A stretch of DNA of 64,000 nt from Bog-366 sp963722555 (GTDB lineage Bacteria; Acidobacteriota; Terriglobia; UBA7540), in contig CAVRNQ010000005.1 of NCBI GenBank assembly GCA_963722555.1, positions 62,001 through 126,000 of the forward strand, written 5' to 3'. Both the position numbers and the translations under genes were made by a program. Each line of letters begins with the position of its first letter. The stretch's first letter is position 1. The notes beneath the pieces are model-generated. The model was not told the DNA's origin. It did no database searches and saw nothing but the letters and a program-made list of their open reading frames with translations. Positions 60,603-64,000 of this stretch are shown piece by piece.

Positions 60603-61427
60603 CTAGAAGGTCCGCCCGGTTCTTGACCAGCGGGTTCGCGAGAAGAAGTTCCAGACAATCGAGAGGTCGAACTTCACCCGCGACACCAGGTTCTCCGCGG
60701 TCCAGTCCCTAGTCGGTGCGTCGTAGGACCAGTACACGAACAACGGCTCGCCCACTACATTTTCGAGCGGAACGAATCCCCAAAAGCGGCTGTCCAGCGA
60801 GTTGTCACGGTTGTCGCCCATGACGAACAGGTAGCCGGAGGGAACCTGCAGGCCATCTTTGCGGAGGAAAGCGGGCATTTCGCGAGTCCAAGTGGGATCG
60901 AGCCCCCAGGCGGCGGGCAAGGTCTCGAGCAGGCTGGGGGTGGGAGGAAAGTCGTCGCGCAACGGGAGCATGGCGGAGAACTGGTACTGCACATACGGTT
61001 CCGCGAGGGGCTGCCCGTTAATGTACACCCGCTTGTTCTGGATCTTCACCACGTCGCCGCCCACGCCGATTACCCGCTTGACGAACATCACGGCGGGATT
61101 AACCGGATAACGAAACGCCACAATGTCCTGCCGATGTATTTCCCGGAGTTGCGGCACGCGCAGCGAGGTATAGGGCAGGCGGGGGCCATAGAGCAGTTTA
61201 TTCAGGAAGACATGGTCGCCAATCAGGATGGTCCGCTCCATCGACCCGGTGGGGATAACGGTGGCCTCCGCCACAAAGGTGCGAATACAAAAGACGCCGA
61301 CCAGCACGATGAGCAGGGAGCGGAGGGTGTCCCACACCGTCTCCTTCCGCTCCGGCTTGTGGGCTATGGTTTCGGGTGCCGGCTCGTGGGCCGGCGTCTC
61401 GGGTGGTTTCGGATCGATTGTTTCCAT
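60603..61427 (-). CDS. lepB: signal peptidase I
   Basis: 274 residues. Proline-rich cytoplasmic start, one membrane helix (LRSLLIVLVGVFCIRTFVAE), then catalytic Ser62 in IPTGSMERTI and Lys117 in VKRVIG. Box E-type GDNRDNSLDSRFWGFV is present. It removes signal peptides from exported proteins, many of which are encoded in this window. The start codon lies 5 bp after the purF stop, so it is in the purF operon. Confidence 0.96.
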   Translation of the reverse strand: METIDPKPPETPAHEPAPETIAHKPERKETVWDTLRSLLIVLVGVFCIRTFVAEATVIPTGSMERTILIGDHVFLNKLLYGPRLPYTSLRVPQLREIHRQDIVAFRYPVNPAVMFVKRVIGVGGDVVKIQNKRVYINGQPLAEPYVQYQFSAMLPLRDDFPPTPSLLETLPAAWGLDPTWTREMPAFLRKDGLQVPSGYLFVMGDNRDNSLDSRFWGFVPLENVVGEPLFVYWSYDAPTRDWTAENLVSRVKFDLSIVWNFFSRTRWSRTGRTF

Positions 61428-61432
61428 CAGGC

Positions 61433-62864
61433 TCAGCCTCGATTACGCAAGGCGATCAGTGGTTCCTGAATAGCCGTGGGGTAATTGCTCGTATAACACG
61501 CGAGGCAGAAGCGCCCTTCGGTATCGCCGACCGCGCGCCGCAGGTTCTCGATCGAGAGATAACCCAAGGTATCTGCACCCAGGTACTCCCGGATTTCTTC
61601 GACCGAGTGGGTCGCGGCGATCAATTCTTTCTTGGTCGGCGTGTCAATCCCGTAAAAGCACGGCGAAACGGTGGGCGGACAACTGATCCGCATGTGGACC
61701 TCGCGAGCCCCCGCCTCACGTACGATGCGCACAATCTTGCGACTGGTTGTCCCCCGCACGATGGAATCGTCAACCAACACCACGCGCTTGCCTTCCAGTA
61801 GACTGCGCACGGGGTTGAGTTTGAGCTTCACGCCGAAGTCGCGGATGGCTTGGTCGGGCTCAATAAAGGTGCGGCCCACATAATGGTTGCGGATCAACGC
61901 AATTTTGAACGGAATGCCGGATTCCTCGGCAAATCCCGTGGCAACCGGAACGCCGGAGTCAGGGACGGGAACAACCACGTCAGCCTCCACCGGATGTTCT
62001 CGCGCCAGGAAGCGGCCCAGCATCTCGCGGCTCTCCTGCACCGAGCGGCCAAAGACCACGCTATCGGGGCGGGAGAAGTAAACGTGTTCGAAGATACACT
62101 GTGCCGCCGGTGCGGGAGGTGCAAAACGCAGTGACGTCACGCCCCGGCCGTCGAGAATCACCATCTCCCCCGGCTCGACGTCGCGAATGAACCGGGCATT
62201 GATCAGGTCGAACGCACAGGTTTCCGAGGCCAGAACATAGGCGCCATCCAGTTGTCCCAAGCTGAGCGGGCGGAAACCGCGCGGGTCGCGAATGCCGTAG
62301 ACCGCATCCTTAAAGAGCATCACCAGGGAGTAGGCTCCCACCACCTTGTCGAGGGCTTCAGCCACGGCTTCCGGAGTGCCTGACTGCCGGGAGCGGGCGA
62401 AGAAATGCAGGATGACTTCCGTGTCGCTGTTGGTCTGGAAAATGTCGCCCCGACTCTCCAAATCCTTGCGGATCGCGCTGGCATTGACCAGATTCCCATT
62501 ATGCGCGAGCGCCACCTGCCCCCGGTGGCAGCTCACTTTCAGCGGCTGGGCGTTTTTCAGGTCGGTGTCGCCGGCGGTGGAGTAACGCGTGTGGGCGATG
62601 GCAAGTCGCCCGGGCAAGCTCTGGATCACATCTTTCGGGAATACCTCATCCACGTGTCCCATGCCCTTCTTGCAGGTGAGATCGTTGCCGTCGGAAACCG
62701 CTATCCCCGCGCTCTCCTGCCCGCGATGCTGCAGGGCGTATAGGCCCAGGTAGGCAAGCTTGGCGGCGTCCGGATGCCCGTAGAACCGCAAAGACTCCAC
62801 AATGATCATGAAACTTGTCCAGGGAAAGAGGAAAGCTTGGGAAGAGCTGGGAGGCTGGCTCCAA
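61433..62864 (-). pseudogene. purF: amidophosphoribosyltransferase PurF with apparent +1 frameshift
   Basis: Glutamine PRPP amidotransferase, first step of purine synthesis. The minus frame from ATG 62864 gives MEPASQLFPSFPLSLDKFHD then HCGVFAV, the propeptide and catalytic Cys22 region. The rest (YGHPDAAKLAYLGLYALQHR onward, with HTRYSTAG, NGNLVNA, PDSGVPVATGFAEESG and VLVDDSIVRGTTS) lies in another frame. Dropping one base (G on plus strand at about 62783) restores CGVFAVYGHPDAAK. Read alone, the long frame from 62878 would replace the catalytic Cys by MIIVES. Late Cys residues (FCLACYTSNYP) fit the iron-sulphur Bacillus-type enzyme. The gene is essential in most bacteria and otherwise intact, so a sequencing error is likely. 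Confidence 0.88.
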
Positions 62865-63097
62865 TGAATCTTCTCCAAATCGGGGTGGATGTCGAAGGCT
62901 AGCTGTTTGAGGTCATATATCCGTTCGAACCGGGACTGCTACTCCAGACCGCGCTCACTCATCATCCCAGGGGAGAATTACAGGCCAATCTCTGGAACAA
63001 ACCTTGCTCCCCCCTGTGGGATGCTGCCGCGGAGCCTTTGATACCAATCAATATTTTGCTCCCTTTCGCAAGCTCACGCAACTGGTTTCTCGGGTCC

Positions 63098-63268
63098 GGT
63101 GCTGGTGTCATTTGCCAGACACGGGCGCTCCCAGGTGCAGTCATTCCCGCGAAAGCGGGAATCTACTCCGCAAGCCATTGGAAATGCGCCGCCGACGGCC
63201 TGGATTCCCGCTTTCGCGGGAATGACCAGTGTTTCGAAAGGCATCCCATTCCAAATGACACCAGCACC
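63098..63268. repeat. nested palindromic element (MITE-like)
   Basis: Terminal inverted repeats of 17 bp: GGTGCTGGTGTCATTTG at 63098-63114 and its complement at 63252-63268. Inside lie two inverted copies of a 24-bp unit with TCATTCCCGCGAAAGCGGGA at its core (63140-63163 and 63203-63226). Size and structure suit a non-autonomous mobile repeat. Confidence 0.8.
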
Positions 63269-63294
63269 CTCGGGTCTCTCTCCCACCCCGCTGA

Positions 63295-64000
63295 TCACCA
63301 GTCGTGGCAAGCGGCGGGATGCGGAGGAGAAAAACTGCCGCCGTGCTCGCGCCACCAGGCATGCCAGGCGTCGGCGAGGCGGGCGGACTCTGCGGGCGAG
63401 GGTTCTGCGGAAAGGCCGGCCTTGTGACCTGTTACCCCCTCCAGGGCGAAATCCGCAACCTGTCGAACCTGGGGCTCCGGGTCGTTGAGCATGGCAAGCA
63501 ACGCGGGAATGACTTCCTTGGTCCCCAGGTTCTTCAGACCCAGGATGGAGTTCATCCGGTCGGCTATGGGCGCGGAATGGAGATTATCGAACAGTGTCTG
63601 GTAGGCCCGTGCGTCAGAAAAGAACCCGAGCGCGCGCAGAACCTCGCCCCGCAGCGGCTCGGGACTGGTGCGAAGCATTTCGATCAGAGTGGAGGGGAAG
63701 GCAGGGTCTGCTTTCTCTGCCAGCAACAGCACGGCATAGGAGCGCACGGGCTCTTCGGCTTGGTCCGTAGATTCGGTGCGCGCGGGGCCAGCAGGGGACT
63801 CCGCGCCGCGCGCCAGCTTGAGGATGGCGCTCCACGCCGCCGGTGTGCCCAGGCGCGCCAGGCCGGCAAGAGCCTCGCGGCGGTCCCAGCGGTCAGGTTT
63901 CACGGGCTTGGCCATGTCAACCAACTGCCGGAAAAAGAAGGGCTGCGGCAAGGTCGTGACCACCAACACACCTTCCGCGGGATTATGGTTCTTCGTGTCG
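63295..64000 (-). CDS. HEAT-repeat protein, partial (5' end outside window)
   Basis: The frame is open to the window edge (NHNPAEGVLVVTTLPQPFFF reads without a stop before the GTG at 63969), so the true start lies beyond. Helical pairs of HEAT/PBS-lyase type are visible: DRREALAGLARLGTPAAWSA, PLRGEVLRALGFFSDARAYQ, ADRMNSILGLKNLGTKEVIP and EPQVRQVADFALEGVTGHKA. The last segment (LADAWHAWWREHGGSF) is typical of the end of such proteins. Probably a protein-interaction or phycobilin-lyase-like scaffold; no enzyme function is claimed. Upstream of purF on the same strand, separated by a MITE-like repeat. Confidence 0.75.
   Translation of the reverse strand, partial: DTKNHNPAEGVLVVTTLPQPFFFRQLVDMAKPVKPDRWDRREALAGLARLGTPAAWSAILKLARGAESPAGPARTESTDQAEEPVRSYAVLLLAEKADPAFPSTLIEMLRTSPEPLRGEVLRALGFFSDARAYQTLFDNLHSAPIADRMNSILGLKNLGTKEVIPALLAMLNDPEPQVRQVADFALEGVTGHKAGLSAEPSPAESARLADAWHAWWREHGGSFSPPHPAACHDW

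Overview
The window looks like a soil- or sediment-type Acidobacteriota chromosome, probably from the Solibacter/Bryobacter side of the phylum. Markers for this are two very long Oar-type TonB-dependent receptors with N-terminal carboxypeptidase-regulatory-like domains, a Ser/Thr kinase start of the type MIGKTISHYRIL, paired PEGA-domain proteins, many secreted glycoside hydrolases, and dense small repeats and insertion-sequence debris. No rRNA, intact tRNA or CRISPR array was seen. Assignments rest on reading translations and motifs; no database search was run.

Layout. 1-9 kb: a minus-strand sugar locus with a DUF5107 protein (cut by the window edge), a secreted GH39-like hydrolase, a PocR/AraC regulator and a TonB-dependent receptor. 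9-18 kb: a mosaic of a DUF7309/DUF6930-like protein, a SpoIIE-type phosphatase, a Crp/Fnr regulator with a duplicated start, a broken zinc-ribbon/HEPN gene, an HTH plus serine recombinase pair and two dead transposases. 18-35.7 kb: the main glycan/glycoprotein locus, with a DPP-IV-like peptidase, a GH101-like enzyme, a GH38 alpha-mannosidase, a second TonB-dependent receptor, a DUF6259 hydrolase and two almost identical GntR/FadR regulators. Each GntR gene is divergent from a carbohydrate gene, and the two shared intergenic regions carry the same promoter and candidate operator. Together these genes fit uptake and breakdown of mannose- and GalNAc-containing glycoproteins.

36-38 kb: a TPM-domain / nucleotidyltransferase / LemA cluster. 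38.9-40.8 kb: a group II intron whose reverse transcriptase has lost part of its palm. 42.1-45.1 kb: a small defence island between two copies of a tRNA 3'-end sequence, holding hsdM, an overlapping MNT-HEPN pair and an HsdS remnant. 46-49 kb: a kinase stub fused in frame to a pseudopilin, then an HD-GYP signalling protein and a lipoprotein. 49.7-53.8 kb: a REP-like palindrome family around an acyl-CoA dehydrogenase, and an SdpR/SdpI autorepressor-immunity pair with a clear promoter and operator.

54-64 kb is more conventional: an amidohydrolase/CPBP-protease overlap, two PEGA proteins, a TetR regulator, rlmN, lepB, purF (with an apparent one-base frameshift beside its catalytic cysteine) and a HEAT-repeat protein that runs off the right edge.
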